From contig CM067077.1 of assembly GCA_033980235.1 (NCBI GenBank), positions 11,570,102 through 11,634,101 on the forward strand: 64,000 nt of DNA. The letters are read 5' to 3'. The DNA comes from Diadema setosum. Taxonomy: Eukaryota; Echinodermata; Echinoidea; Diadematoida; Diadematidae. Within the stretch, counting starts at the first letter, position 1. Each line of letters starts with the position of its first letter. This document shows, one piece after another, positions 11,569-26,100 of the stretch. A program made the position numbers and the translations under genes. The notes beneath the pieces are model-generated. The model was given only the letters and a program-made list of their open reading frames with translations, was not told the origin of the DNA and ran no database searches.

Positions 11569-14500
11569 GCATCTCTCTGTAAAGTAGGCCTAGTCTTAAA
11601 GATAAGATTGCACAGATTATCATCCCGTTGTGTCCTAGATGACGTGACTAGTCTCGATAGATGCCAAAGTTTCTGTAAGTACACATGAATCTATCATTAC
11701 CATCACACACCGTGATCAATGCAAAAGGAAAATAACTTGTTTTGTTTGGCTTTTTTTAATATCCGTCTTAACTATCAGGTGAAGGTGGATTCTCGCAAGA
11801 AGGAAACAACGGATCGAAACGAGCATCCAATTTGAAGGGAACGAAATTCGTTCCCGGAGATCGGGTTGCCATGACAGCGTCGCCGGACACACTGTCGAAT
11901 ATGGGTTTACCCAAAGAAAGCCAAAAGCACGTCAAAGAGGTGAGAACCCGAATTTGTGAAAAATCAAAGTCTTTCTATAACGATTCCCTTTCCGCATGTT
12001 GTTATATATTGTTCAATGGTATCGTTATTATCATTTGTTTAACACTGAACAAGCAGATGATTTTCCAGCATTGTCCCTCTCCACAGCTCACACAGAAGCA
12101 GACATACACATGCACACACACATGCATACACACATACTCTCTAAAAAAAAATCGAGTGAAAATTTTCACTCTAAAAAGAGTGAATACAATAAAGAGTGAA
12201 TTTCGAGTGAAATTGGAGTGGATTTTGAGTGAAAATGCTCATTTTCACTCATTTTGGAGTGACGTCAGGGATCACTCGAAGATTTTGGAGTGATCGCTGA
12301 CGTCACTCCAAAATGAGTGAAAATGAGCATTTTCACTCAAAATTCACTCGAAATTCACTTTTTTTGTATTCACTCTTTTTAGAGAGAAAATTTTCACTCG
12401 ATTTTTTTTTTTAGAGAGTACATACACCCCGACCGCTGGATCTGTCGTTTGGTATATTCCGAGGACCTAACGTGTCTGCGTTGACTTCAATCCGATAACT
12501 TTCCACATGATCACGAACAAGTACAAAATATTCACAATTAAACATTCGTATGTACACATACGTGCCTATACAAAGCTCAAAGAAGTCATAAAAACCATAA
12601 AACCATAAGCAGTAATAAAGCGGAATGCGAAATCATATTGACTGCAATAAAATCAATGATAGACAATCAAAAAAAAAAAAAAAAAACTAGAAATGTCGCT
12701 ATGGCGACTGATGCCTCCGCCACAATGCATGATTCTCCCAATAGGTGTGTAGTACAAGGTCTTCACAATGTGTGATGACAGTTTCACATACATGAGAATC
12801 TGGCAAAATATTGAAATGACAGGTTTGTCAGAAATATCTTGAATGTTCACTTTCCTTGAACTGGGTTTGCTATAATTGTCTAAGAGTGCAGGTACACATA
12901 TTTGGGGAATTGAGGATTTTTACTTGACTTCTGACCGACCCTTTTATAAGTTTGTGCATTGAGTAATAACCATTCTCAAGGTATGAAGAAAGAGTGTAAT
13001 TAAAGTACAAAATAGATTTTTTTTTTCGCATTTAAACCTGGCCTTTGACCTTTGACCTTCTGGCTGGAAATTTCCCAGAGAATGTGCATTAGGAAATGCA
13101 TGTATATATTTGATTTGATTTGATTTGATTTATTTCTGCTTAATTCCGTTACATCAGGTAGGATCATGTACATGTCATTTATGACAAACAGTATATCGAC
13201 ACATAGTTTTTAGTACAATTATACAAGACAAATACAAACATACTAGCTTATGGAACTTAAACAGAAGGGTCTCCAAAATAAGCCGAGGTTTGACGGTATG
13301 GAGACTATATGCTTATACCTACTCTGAATAGAATAGGGAATAGAGAAAGAGAGAAATAGGGAAGGGTATAGGGGGAAAAGGGAAAATTACAGAGTGTATG
13401 GGTACCACTCCAACTACTTTACAATGATAGTAATGATGATAAATAAAATATGATAATGATATTAAAGTTAACACGTTCAGTTGCCATTGCCGGAGTAATG
13501 ACCGAATATTCACTATGAAAATAATAATGTGTGCATACAAAATATCTTATACATATTGTTATCTGACATTGAACAAAATATATCGTGTTTGTTTTATGTA
13601 CGCAGTAATGGTAAGGCACATCGTACACATACATGCTCATATAATATATATGATGTACCTATCCTATACATACATATACATACTCATATTCATAATATGG
13701 ATAGATGAATGAATCGATATGTGTATGCACACGTATATTAACATATATTAAGTATTAAAACTAATAATGCAAGAATTGCATATATTAGTATATGAGGGAA
13801 ATAGTAAAATTTTGAGGAGTTGACCTTGAACTTTGATCCCTGACTATTGACCCATGACCCCTAAGTTCCCTAGATAATCCCTGCCAGTCAGTACATGCTA
13901 TGTACCAAGTTTCATGAAAAATACATTGACCCATTTGCGAGAAAAGTGAAATTGTAACAAATTCACCTAACCTTTGACCTTTTGACCTTTGACCTTATGA
14001 CATGAAACTCTCTGGAAAATCTTTACGCAGTAGTACATGTCTACACTAAGTTTCAAGAAAATACCTTCGGGCATTGCATAGATATGGGGGAAATAGCAAC
14101 ATTTTTAGCGTTTAACCTTGACTTTTTAACCTTTGACCTCTTGCCTATGGCACTCAAATCTACTCAACTAATTGCCCCATCATACATCATCCTTGGACCA
14201 AGTTTGGTGAAAGCTGCTTCATCCAGTTTTGAGTCATCACGTAAACAGATAAATTTTAGGATTTGACCTTGATATTTGACCTTTGACCTCTGTCCGATTT
14301 CACTAAATAAACTGATCAAGTAATTGTCCCATCATACATCATCCTCGGACAAAGTTTGGTGAAATTTACTCCATCCAGTCTTGAGTTATTGCGTAAACAA
14401 ATACAATTTCATGATTCAACCTTGACCTGTGACCTTTGGCCTTTAGCCGATTTCACCCAAAATCTAAACAACTAATTGCCCCATCATATTCTATACTTGG

Positions 14501-15269
14501 ACCAAGTTTGGTAAAATTCCAATCAGTATTACTCAAGTTATCGCGTAAACGAATGCAGACGTACGTACGTACGTACGGACGGACAACCCGAAAACTAAAG
14601 CCCCAGTCACATAATGCTCTGCGTCCGGCGTTACGTCCAAAAAAGTCATTTTTTCCGCGGACCCCAGCGGATCCTTTGCCGTCACCAGAAATTTGTACAA
14701 AACATGCGGGCAAAAAATGCGGGCGATACGGACAGATACGACCAGATGCGAACACTTCCGTCCACTTGCGGATATTCTTACGAATTGGAACATAATAGTT
14801 CTGAACAGTTGCGGATATTTTCGGATAGTTACGAATAGTTACAGATTGTTATTAATAATTATGGACAATTTGGTTTTCTCTTACGATTCCTGCTAAGTCA
14901 GTGTATTATGACAGCAAGGTTATCACATTTTGAACTGTCTTACATTGTACACTGGGGAAAACTGAAATTGAATTCCGTACAAGTTGTGAAAAAATCGTAA
15001 TCCTTTAAAATTTGCTGAACAATAGTAAAAGCTATATGAAATTTTGAACTTGAAGTTTGAATTTTGTTTGTGCAACTCAAATTTGAATAAACGTCATAAA
15101 TGAAAAGAATATATGTGACCGTGCATCACAAAACGAACAAAAGGTCGCACACACTGATTGTGTGAGAGGACTGAAAATAGGTGAAATGGGTCAACCGAGC
15201 CGATCTTGACTTGGCTACCCTTGGTAAATAAGGCCTTATCATCATCATTATTATTATTATTATTATTAT

Positions 15270-15310
<41 letters not shown>

Positions 15311-15959
15311 ATTTCAGTTTAATCTGATAATCCCCTCAATGTTGTTAGTCCGGTGGTTTCCATCCTGTTTTTTGTCCCATTCATCGCACAAGCAGCACGG
15401 CTTGATAAAAATTAAGCGCTTGAATAGACACTGTACTTCAGAGCCTCTTTTCTTTTCTTTTTAAGTGTGTGCATTCTTTCCACTATTTAGATTTAGGAGA
15501 GTCCTTTTGATTTGAGTAATACATCATTTTAAAGCTTGAAGTCTGTTTTTCAGAATATTTTCCCAACTAAAATTTCATGTGTGGTGACTTTTTGTGTGTT
15601 TTGTGGTGCAGGGTCACATATAACATCACTATACCACAAATAAAATACAAAGAGTAAGAAAATATTACTTGCAGTCATGGAATAGACAAACTGTGGTTAC
15701 GCTGTCGTTGCTCAGCGATATTCATGACTTACTGGGTTATGTTAAGGAGATATTTATGATAAAGCAATGCTTATTAAATCTACAGAAAAAAAAGACGTCA
15801 GAACTTTCAAACACCCCTCCCACGCCCAAGTACAATATCAAGTCATCTCTTGAAGTAATGTATTTTCTGTTTGAATTTCTTGTATGCATGTCATTTTGTA
15901 ATGCGCAGTAGAGTATATTATCATAGTAGCTGCGCAATATAAACGTCCTTTACTTGATT

Positions 15960-16000
<41 letters not shown>

Positions 16001-16004
16001 TAAA

Positions 16005-16065
<61 letters not shown>

Positions 16066-18840
16066 TTATTATTATTATTATAAAAAAAAAATGTAGGGCC
16101 TAATACACATTCGATGGAGCGTAAAGTGCATGGGTAATATTATAGAGAAATAAATTCGTTCTCATTTTGTATAGTTGCCCGTGTCCCACACCTTCCCCGG
16201 CCAGAAAAGTGTATAAAATGCTATCACCCCATCCCCTACCCAAAATATTGTTTTTTTCGAAAAAAATACATTCGAAGAGTACAAGAAAAAAAAAGTTCAG
16301 CACCAAGAGTCAACCAATGTCATGAGTATACAGGGTATGGGTGCCACTTAAAATGACCATTAATTGTGGGAGACATTTCATAATTTGACCATGCAGTTCT
16401 GCCTTGAGCTCCACCGCTCCGACTGTGTTGTAGCATTCCTTCAGGTAAAGGCGCTGCAGCTTGGCAACAGGAGTATTGTGCCTTCCCACGAGTCTCTGTG
16501 TTCCCATGCGAGTGGAAAACGAAAAACGTCGAAGGGAAGGACGTAATTGTCCGCAACATCCGTAGCTGTCCGTAAATAGCCGTAAGCGGACGAAACTGTT
16601 GTGATACGTTAACTTGCGGTTAATTTCGGATACTTACGGTGGACGTAAGCGAACGCAAACGGACGGAAGGTAATTTTTTTTTTGCGGATGGTCTGCGTCC
16701 AAGCCACGGGTAGTTACGTTCAGTTACGGATAGTTACGTTTGGTTACGGTTACTTGCGTAAGTTTGCGTCCGTGGCGTCCCTCTGCGAAATTTTGAACAT
16801 TTCAAAATTTCGCAGGTTCGGCGACGTCATTTTGCGTTTCTTTACGGATGAGTTACGGACAATTACGTCTACATACGTCCCTGCGGATGCCTGCGTCCAC
16901 GCTGCGTCCCCCTGCGTCCACTCATTCGTATCTATCCGCGGCGGACGTAATCCATCGTAAAGCACTGTGTGACTGGGGCAATAGTGCCTCCGGCACCACT
17001 TCGTGGCGGAGGCATAAAAAGAATGGTAGGCAATTAATCCAAATTTAACGTACAAGATGAAATCATTGAAAGTTGAACAGTAGTGATAAATTTCCTTATA
17101 ACTAAGGCTTTATTGCGAAATTTTTTTGTTACATTGTAGGTTTTGTGATATGAATGACCTACACATATGCATGAAGTGTAATATCTCGAACATTTTTAAA
17201 TCACTGCTGCCAATGGTAAACAGTACATTTAACTTTCCGTTTGACAAAATGTGAAAAGAAAATGTACTATCCTTATCGATAATTACTTTCATCTTATTTG
17301 CATTGAGCATTCAATGAAAACTTTCAGGAGAATAGGGGCCTTGCTACTGACCCCAACAGTGAATTTTGTGCTATTTTTTTTTTTTTTTTTTTTTTTTTTG
17401 GGGGGGGGGGGGGGCTCAAATCTGTGAGGAATATGTGTGATGACGTCATTGCGGGAAATTTGTAAAAGTTTTTACAGGTGTTCAAAATCACTGTTATTCG
17501 GTTAAAATATGGGTAACTTTTAAAACTCTTTAAACCTTTTTTCTCATAAAAAAATTCAATTCAGCTTTTTAAAAATCGTCGATCCCTCCTTTATCTGACT
17601 TTATAACTTCATGTTAGGGTCACCTTGAAATGGTATTGCATTTAAAGTTTGCAAAGTGTTGCAGGGGAGTAAGATGATAACCCAGAATATTAAGTATAGC
17701 ACAAACACTCGGCCTCTTCATTAAAGTTTATAATATAATATTAAATGGGTCAGCCAAATACCGGTTAGTGATTGGCTAAACACAGTCAGGTGATGGAGGC
17801 GCATTTTTGTTATGTTCTCCCATGGGAAAACATTTTCACGTAACAAATAATGACAAACAATACCAAACGATTGAACGATCATATTTTTCACGCAGTCGAT
17901 AGGATAAGTTAAATACCGGTTAGTGATTGGCTAAACACAGTCAGGTGATGGAGGCACATTGGTTATGTTCGCCCATGGGCAGAACATTTTTGTAATGTTC
18001 TCCCATGGGAAAACATTTTCACGTAACAAATGAAAAACGATACCAAACGATTGAACGATCATTTTTTTTTTTCACGCAGTCGATGGTCGATAGGATATAA
18101 GTCAAATACCGCGGTTAGTGATTCGCTAAACACAGTCACCTGATGGAGGCACATTGGTTATGTTCGCACATTCGCACATTGTTCGAACATTGTTTTGGAA
18201 TGTTCTTCAATGGGAAAACATTAAGATCAGGATTTTTCACGTAACAAATGACAAACAATACCAAACGATTGAACGATCATATTTTACACGCAGTCGACAG
18301 GATGAATTTGAGTAACCCACATAATATAACAGATGATGATTTTTGTTGTCGGGAACATGTACCAAACGTTCCACTCTCATCATGGTTTGAAATGTTATTT
18401 CGGGAGGCTAAATATAAGTCCCTCAATAGCATTTCAAACCCTTCGGTGGAACATTCGGTATGTTCCCTCCCCCGCCAGTCATCTATATAATGTTGAGATT
18501 TAACGGGACGTATAGTGCAATATACACGACACTGTATTGTGTATAGGACATGACAAAAGGGTATCATCCGATTTTGTAATCATTGCATGGATATGATTCC
18601 TTTCCGGAAATCCGTGATGTAGGTCACTGGAAAAATTGGCTTCGTGCAGAGAACGACCCAATCCGATGCTCATGTGGCGTACCAAGACGGACAAGTGGAG
18701 ATTCTTCCGGCAGCAATCTTGGAAAAGGTAGGTAAAAGCTCCGAGACCCCCCCCCCCCCTTATTAATTTTCCTGCCCCACTACTCAGTCCATCCCATCCG
18801 CCAGCCTTCTTTCCGTTTCCGATCGGCGCTATACTGTTGT

Positions 18841-18884
<44 letters not shown>

Positions 18885-21800
18885 TAAGAAACATGCTATT
18901 TACAGCCATAAGGGGAGATGCAGATGAGATTCTTTGGGAGAATTTTGATAAAAAGGATTAAGAAAAAATACAAATATTGCCTTTTTAAAAATTACGCATT
19001 ATTATTGGCTCAATGCGAGATTGAACTTACAAGAGCACAAAAGGCATTTTACACCACTAACTCTTTTATGTTACACATGAGAAAATACACTTCTTCGTTT
19101 AGAATCAGATATACCTCAATCCAATATATGAAACCATTCTTTCTTTCTTTCTTTCTTTGGCATCCCTGCCAATCTCCCCTTAATTGTATTGATGGTATAG
19201 TCCTCAATCTATACACACTATGTCATCTCGCTGCCCTACTGTGTTAGTCCTGAGGCCCTAGATCAATGATAAGGCTTTGAAAAAAACATTGTCAAAACCT
19301 TAAGGGGAATCCAAAATTTCCAGACGTTTATTCGCCCTATGGGGGAATATACGTCTGAAAAGAAATATACCGTATGTCTCCCCCCCCCCCCCCAAAAAAA
19401 AAAAAAATTACAACGGAGCCCTACGCAATGATATCCTTAAAGGTAGGAGATACCTTTTACAGACCTCCCAAAATTCAGCAAAATATTAAATATGAACCTC
19501 AGGGGACTTGTTTAGGCCACTGCTGAGAAATTTGGAAGTCAACAGTTATCTACAATTTGAATAATGCACAAAACTCAACTACTCAGTAGTTCTGTGTGTC
19601 AGCCACACTTAAGCCTTTTTGTTGCAGACTTCTGTATATTTTAATCTATAACACAAAGTATAAGACCTGATGTAATAACATATAGAGTGTGTGGCAAGAA
19701 TGTATATAGAAATGTTTGTAAGTTTTGATGAACTTTCTTCACAAAATATACATGATGTACACACATGCAGTGCATGGGTCTGCAAAGGTAGCCTAGTAAT
19801 GTACTGGAATTTACGGTGAGCCCCGAAAAAAATTCAATTCAAAATCTAACGGTCAATAAAAATGTACTAAATGTTACCTTCCACTTTCAATACTTACGGG
19901 AGTTTCTAAAATGATACTCTCTTCAACATACCACTGTATTTATACAACTCTTCATTTAAGGCATGCAAATGGGATTCCCTACCTTTAAAAATATTGCATC
20001 AATCTAAATACAAATTCAGGGTATGAAACTATAACTCATTGCCCACATCTTACAGAAAACCCCATTCAATTTGCTTCAGTGGTCAAAGAGAAATGAGGAA
20101 TTTTGTAGAGGATGTCGGGAATCTCTTTTGTCCAAGTTCTGTCTATTGTTCACACACAAAATCATCGAAGTGCTAAACTTGGAAGAATAAGACTCATGAC
20201 ATGCTTTACTACAGTCCCCATTTCTCTGTGACCGCTTAACCAAATCGAATGGGGATTTCTGAAAACGTTATATTTTAAGACCCTGAAGTGGCATTGAAAA
20301 AAAAAAAATCCATTGAGGGACATACTGCAGTATGTCCCTCAAAAATGACAATCAAATTTTCGAATTGATAGCATCCAAAATGGCCGACCTGTCTAAGTGC
20401 TACTTCGGGACCTTAAAATATAACATCTTAGCTCTATTTTGCAGAAAACCTCATTCAATTTGGTTAAGCGGTCACAGAGAAATGAAGATTGTTGTAAAGC
20501 ATGTCATGAGTCTTTTTTTTACAAACTTCAGCAATTCAATGCTCTAGGGCGCGGATAATAGACAGAATTTGGACAGAAGAGATTTCCGACATCCTCTACA
20601 AAATTCCTCATTTCTCTTTCACCACAGAAGCAAATCGAATGGGGTTTTGTGTAAGATGTGGGCAATGAGTTATAGTTTCAGACCCTGAATTTGTATTCAG
20701 ATTGATTCACTATTTTTAAAGATATCATTGCGGGGGGTCCCGTTGTAATTTTTTTGGGACATACTGTATATGTGTGCGTTTGTATGTAGGTGTGTGTGCG
20801 TTCGTGTGTGCGTATGTACGTGTTCGTATCTTTCTTTGTGTCTGCACATTAAACATGACATAGTTATTGCAATGATTAATACTTTGTACTGTGCAGGTGC
20901 CGGATATCAAAAAAGGAGATAAAGTTCGCGTAAAGTCAGACAAGGCACTACTCAAGAGATTACTTCCGGGTCACGGTGGCTGGAATGACGACATGNNNNN
21001 NNNNNNNNNNNNNNNNNNNNNNNNNNNNNNNNNNNNNNNNNNNNNNNNNNNNNNNNNNNNNNNNNNNNNNNNNNNNNNNNNNNNNNNNNNNNNNNNNNNN
21101 NNNNNNNNNNNNNNNNNNNNNNNNNNNNNNNNNNNNNNNNNNNNNNNNNNNNNNNNNNNNNNNNNNNNNNNNNNNNNNNNNNNNNNNNNNNNNNNACTAT
21201 ACTTTTAAGCGATACTTGCTGATTCTTCGTTACTATTATCAAAGATCTTGCCTTTACGAAGTCTCGTTGTTGACCTTTAGATTTTTTATCACATAAAATG
21301 TGTTTTCTTATGCCCTATCTTTTTGTAGCAATGAAATTTTGGGGTGTCCTTAATATTTACGTGTTGCATCTTATACAATTGAATATTGTTATCTTTTACA
21401 ATATCATGTACAATAATATTGTTACTAAATAATTCAGATCATTTAATCTTATTTCCTGTTTGTTGCGTCCCTGCTTTCGGTCTTGTCCTTGACATAGTCT
21501 TTTTTAATTTTCTGATGATTTCGCCTGACGTTAGGTAATCAAAATTTTCATACATGGAGTCCCTGACAATTCTTAAGATGTTTTGTTGAAACTTACGTGA
21601 TCCAAAGTTCCTTGAAATATTATGTACTCGTGAGAGCGTTATGTATATTACTTTATATTACTCTATATGGAAATAAAATCATTTTGAATTGAATTGAATT
21701 TGAATGTGAACATATAAATTTGCACATTTTGCGGTCGTTTGATTTGAATCATTGAAAAAAAAATCCACCTGTTAAATATATAATGCGAAACACTATGACA

Positions 21801-23102
21801 CACTATTTGAATCAATATTGAAAGCTCCCCCCCCCCCCCACACACACACACACTAACAAGCACAAACGTACTTTCTCTATTCTCTCTCTTCCATCTTATT
21901 TTACTCTATATTATATTCCTGTATCTCTCTATCGATCTCTCAATCCATCTGCGTTTGTCGCAACAATTAACTGAAACTCTTTCAAACCTCTACTCACCAA
22001 GGATCTTGGCAAATCTGCCAAAGTGATGAAGGTCAGTACAGACGGGGATATAATTGTGAGGACGAAGCAGCGACGATGGAACTTCCATCCATGTTGTCTC
22101 GAAGTCGTTCAGAAGAGCGCCTACACCAAGGATGACAGTGATGACGATGATGATACTTCGACTCTCAAAGGTATAATACAGTGGACTCCCGTAATAACGA
22201 AGTCATCGGGACCGGACTTTCTTCGTTATATCAACTTTTTGTAACGACCGAACAATAAATGAATCGTTAAAATACATAGAGCAGATAATGTTGCGGCCTG
22301 AATCTTTATTTCGTTGTAATCACAATTCATTATAAACGCGTTCGTTATAACGGGAGTGCACTATACTACCCATGCTGCTGCTATAGTGCACTCCCGTTAT
22401 AACAAACACGGTTTTAATGAAATTCAAGATACAACTTAGTGATATTCAAGGCTCCAACATTACCCGCTCTATATTTTCATTTATCGGTCCGAGAACTTCG
22501 ATAAAAACGGAAGTCCACTGTACTTCATCATCATGATCACTTCAATGTCAATATTTGTTATTTGATGATTTTTTTCTAAGACAACTCAATAAACCAGATT
22601 ACGACTATCAGCTCTTATGTGTGCGTGTTAAAAGGCGTTCTTCTAATTGTGTATTGTACGCCTTTTTTTGTTGTTTTTGTGCTGGTAATGGAGCGGGGGG
22701 GGGGGGGGGCAGGGGGGAGAGGCTAATCCTCATAATTATCCTTCCTATCAACTGCGACTCACAAAGTTACAGTACATAGTACTTTCTAATACGCTGTATC
22801 AAGGACTCATTCTGGGCGTCCTACAGTGTATCTTAAGCACATTTATATAATTACATGCATCTCCAATCGCCTGTTTCTTTCTCGTTTTCTGTCTTACTTG
22901 CTTTATGCACTGCCATTAATTGTGACTTCATATTCTTATATTATTTTATACAGTTGCATTGCATGGTGGTAAATAATTGAGTTGACAAAAAAAACACAAT
23001 ATATATATATATGTGTGTGTGTGTATATACAATATAAATATAATATATATGTATATATATATATATTTATATATAATCACAATGTATATATATATATATA
23101 TT

Positions 23103-23150
<48 letters not shown>

Positions 23151-26100
23151 CATAATGTATATATACATGTAATACGCTGATTATACAAATACATATACCG
23201 TACTGCCCCCCCCCCCCCCCCCGGGAAAAACGCAGTATCTACATCCAGCCCTATTTCTTACAACCGAGATATTTACCATTTTATATTTTTGCCAAAGCTC
23301 CTGAAAAATCTTTTGAAAAATTCCTTCATAGTAGAATTTTAGTCTATCTAGCTACCAATTTTCCTGGAAAATATCATTTTGTGTTTTTGTTTTGTTTTTA
23401 AGTTATTGATGGAAATGTAGATACTTTGGGGAAACCCCATGCAATTGACTGATTTCCCCAAGGAAAAACGCAGTATCTACAGCAGTGTACAAGTATTCAT
23501 GATGCACCATCCTCAACCTTGGGCCCTGAGTTATGGGGATGCATCCTCCATCCCCCCCTCCCCCCCCTCCCCCCCCCCCCCCCCCCCCATTTATGTCCTG
23601 ATTACAGAGCAGGCTTCATATTAACAAATAACAGAATACCGATCGTTGCTTTTTCAGATTGCATCTCAAACCTAAAAAGTAAAACATTCCCGGACCGATC
23701 TAGCTGCAACGTTACGTGTAAGCTTGCCAGGGCTGTAATGTGATGCTATATGGCCTAGCCGCTAACTAGCATCTACATCTAGATCTGTACAGTCTAGGCT
23801 AGAGTCTGTCTAGACCAAAATAAATTTAGATCGGACGTCTGGACCAAGATCGATCTAGACTAGTTTTCGTTTATTCTAGGCTGGCTACGTAGCAGGATAT
23901 ACTAGTCTACAGCCTCAGGCTATACATGCACGATACTGATAGAAAAAAAAATAGCTTAGAAGGTTTAGTCTAAGCCCTACACGAGACAGGACTCTTTGAT
24001 TAGAAAAGATACATCTAGGTCTAGATCGAAGTTACATCCGCTCTCTAGGCCTATTCCTTCTGGATTGAACCAATGTTTGTCATGTTATTATAAATTTGTA
24101 ATGTAACTTTTTTTTACGTCTAAGTTGTACCGAAGTGTAGCATGCAGCATAGGATCATGCATGCATTTTATACGCGACCCAATCTCACTAGGGTCTAGGG
24201 AACTAGATAAGAATTAAGATACAACTTATTCTTAACTGTCTCTATTTTATCCATTTAGGCCAACTTATTTTTCACATAATCTATTGTCAGCTATTTAATT
24301 TTAAGACAGTACGGTAAGGAGCAGATAATTGAACAATGACACTTCACTATCCTTAGTATTCTAAGAGGTTAAGTTCTAGTTTTAGACTTCTTACTTAGTT
24401 TTATAAACAGGTCTGCCCTATAGTTAGGCCTATTCTAGTCCTACACTAGATCTTTCTTAAGACTTTTGGAATACGGACCCGAAACTTTCGGATTCGGAGC
24501 CTGAGGAAATTTGACTAGGGTCTAGACGTTCTAGGCCTAACAAAGTTACTGGACAACAAGTTAATAATTATTGAAATAGTACGGAAGATGTTCATCATCG
24601 TGGTATATGAAAGATTAAAGCTGATCGTTTGTCACACGAAGCGAGGTAAACACAAGTGTACAATCATGCATTTGTGTTTACCTCGCTTCATGTGACAAAC
24701 TCGGTTAGTCTTATCACACACTGTGTTTTATATAAGGATCACGATCTCATCAAAGTATTTACTAATCATTATTGGTTCGTTTAGATATTTTGAACATTAT
24801 GTTTTATTATTGAGCAAGTATATCTTAAGAAAGTAATTTACGTTGAAATTACAGAACAACCGGCAAAGTATTCACATATATAGATAACAGTGTCTGGTAA
24901 TCAATAGTAGCTATGCAGATACTGCGTTTTTCCTTGGGGAAAGTGCAAGTTAAGTGTAGATACTGCGTTTGGTAGTTACGGAAAAGTAGCTTTCCAAACA
25001 TTTTTTTTTTCAAAAATCTGAACGATATGTCATATGAACAAGGATTGCCCACTGACTATATTTATGCAAAAAAAGTGAAAATCGACAAAAATATCAGATA
25101 CTACGTTTTTCCTTGGGGGGGGGGGGGGGAGCGTACCTCTGATGTTCAGAATTCCTCGAAACATGATGATAGATATCGAACTCATCCCGATTGTTCCCCT
25201 TAGGCCTGGGTGGGTCTCTTCTAAAGCTTCTGGCGGCCGCAGGTGGTGGCGAGAGTATGGCTGGAGGTGCCAGTGCCCTAGAGAAGTTGCTAGAGCACTT
25301 GAAGGATTCTGACAGTGATAAGGGTGACTCCAGCGACTCAGACAGAGAGTCAAACCCGGGCGTCAAACGGTTCCACCTAGCAGCAGCAATTGGAAATGTT
25401 TCAAAGGTCACCCAAATGCTTAGCCAAGATCCTCATCTAGTAAGTGTCCATAGACGTTGACATTGGGAATCATTGTAACATCACGTTCATGCTACAGAAA
25501 TAAGATGCTACGGCTGTATGATAGGCCTAACAGTTGCCTAAGCTAGTAAGGTTTAAAGTCGAACATATGAGAATTGTAAAAACGAATTCTCATCATATTA
25601 CTGATTCCCCAATTTTTATCGTGTTGTAATGATTGTATGTTCATGTTTTTACTGCTTGCTCCAGCTATCATCCAAATATAAGAACCAGACAGCGCTCTTC
25701 GCAGCTATTGGCCACAACGAGCCAGAAGTTGTAAAGGCGCTAGTGGAGGCAGGAGCTGACGTCACACAACGGAGTGGCAAGATGAAGGGCACAGTTTTAC
25801 ATCATGCCACCGAAGGGTAATTATCTTTATAAATGTCGTAAGTTTACCTGGGACTATCTTCCTGGTCAGGCTCTTCTTATGAAGTTTTCTGTGCCAAACG
25901 GCACTCAAAAGCACAACAAGGGTTAAAGGGGATGGCTAGTAACCGATCAGTGGGAGTCAGTGGGAATGCTGAGGGATTGTTCCAATCCTTGTGGGATTTA
26001 TTTAAGAGTACATTATATATCTACTGTTGTGTGAAAATTATTTGCTTCAGAACGGTCTCATATTCAAGTAATGTGCAGATTAATGCCCCGTCACTGACCA

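Larger units (their letters stand above)
14600..16979. mobile_element. element with GCCCCAGTCACA ends and TTACGGA/TGCGTCC motifs, nested
   Basis: The left end GCCCCAGTCACATAATGCTC and the right end (inverse) GCCCCAGTCACACAGTGCTT match over about 37 bases with gaps. Near both ends the words TTACGGA, GTTACG and TGCGTCC recur many times in both orientations (14620-14860 and 16550-16950). It is inserted in the AGGTCA element, whose sister copy at 48.9 kb lacks it. No transposase is seen. Confidence 0.7.
12686..17015 (-). mobile_element. AGGTCA-repeat element (TTTCTAGT...ATGCCTCCGCC family), interrupted by nested insertions
   Basis: On the minus strand it runs from ATGCCTCCGCCACGAAGTGG (near 17015) to GCGACATTTCTAGT (12686). 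It matches the 1.34-kb copy at 48873-50216 and carries clusters of the AGGTCA direct repeat (for example near 13035, 13970, 14120, 14270, 14425). It is 4.3 kb long because other elements sit inside it: 13111-13742, 14600-16979 and, inside the latter, 15115-15617. Gene B has no copy at the matching place (about 63720). Confidence 0.75.

Noticed and set aside
11832..12293. Single 153-codon frame as a gene
   Set aside because: Only 11832-11939 is coding (part of exon 11779-11939); the rest reads through a splice donor, intron and fold-back element.
14436..14838. Overlapping frames on both strands at 14.4-14.8 kb
   Set aside because: They cross the CGTACG tract and the border between two nested transposons; no protein family match.
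19368..20768. Transposase gene in the mariner-like element
   Set aside because: No frame longer than about 70 codons and no catalytic DDE/DDD signature seen; treated as non-autonomous.
23439..23743. Proline-rich frames PPSPPSPPPPPP
   Set aside because: They arise from a long C-run in an intron; no splice or homology support.
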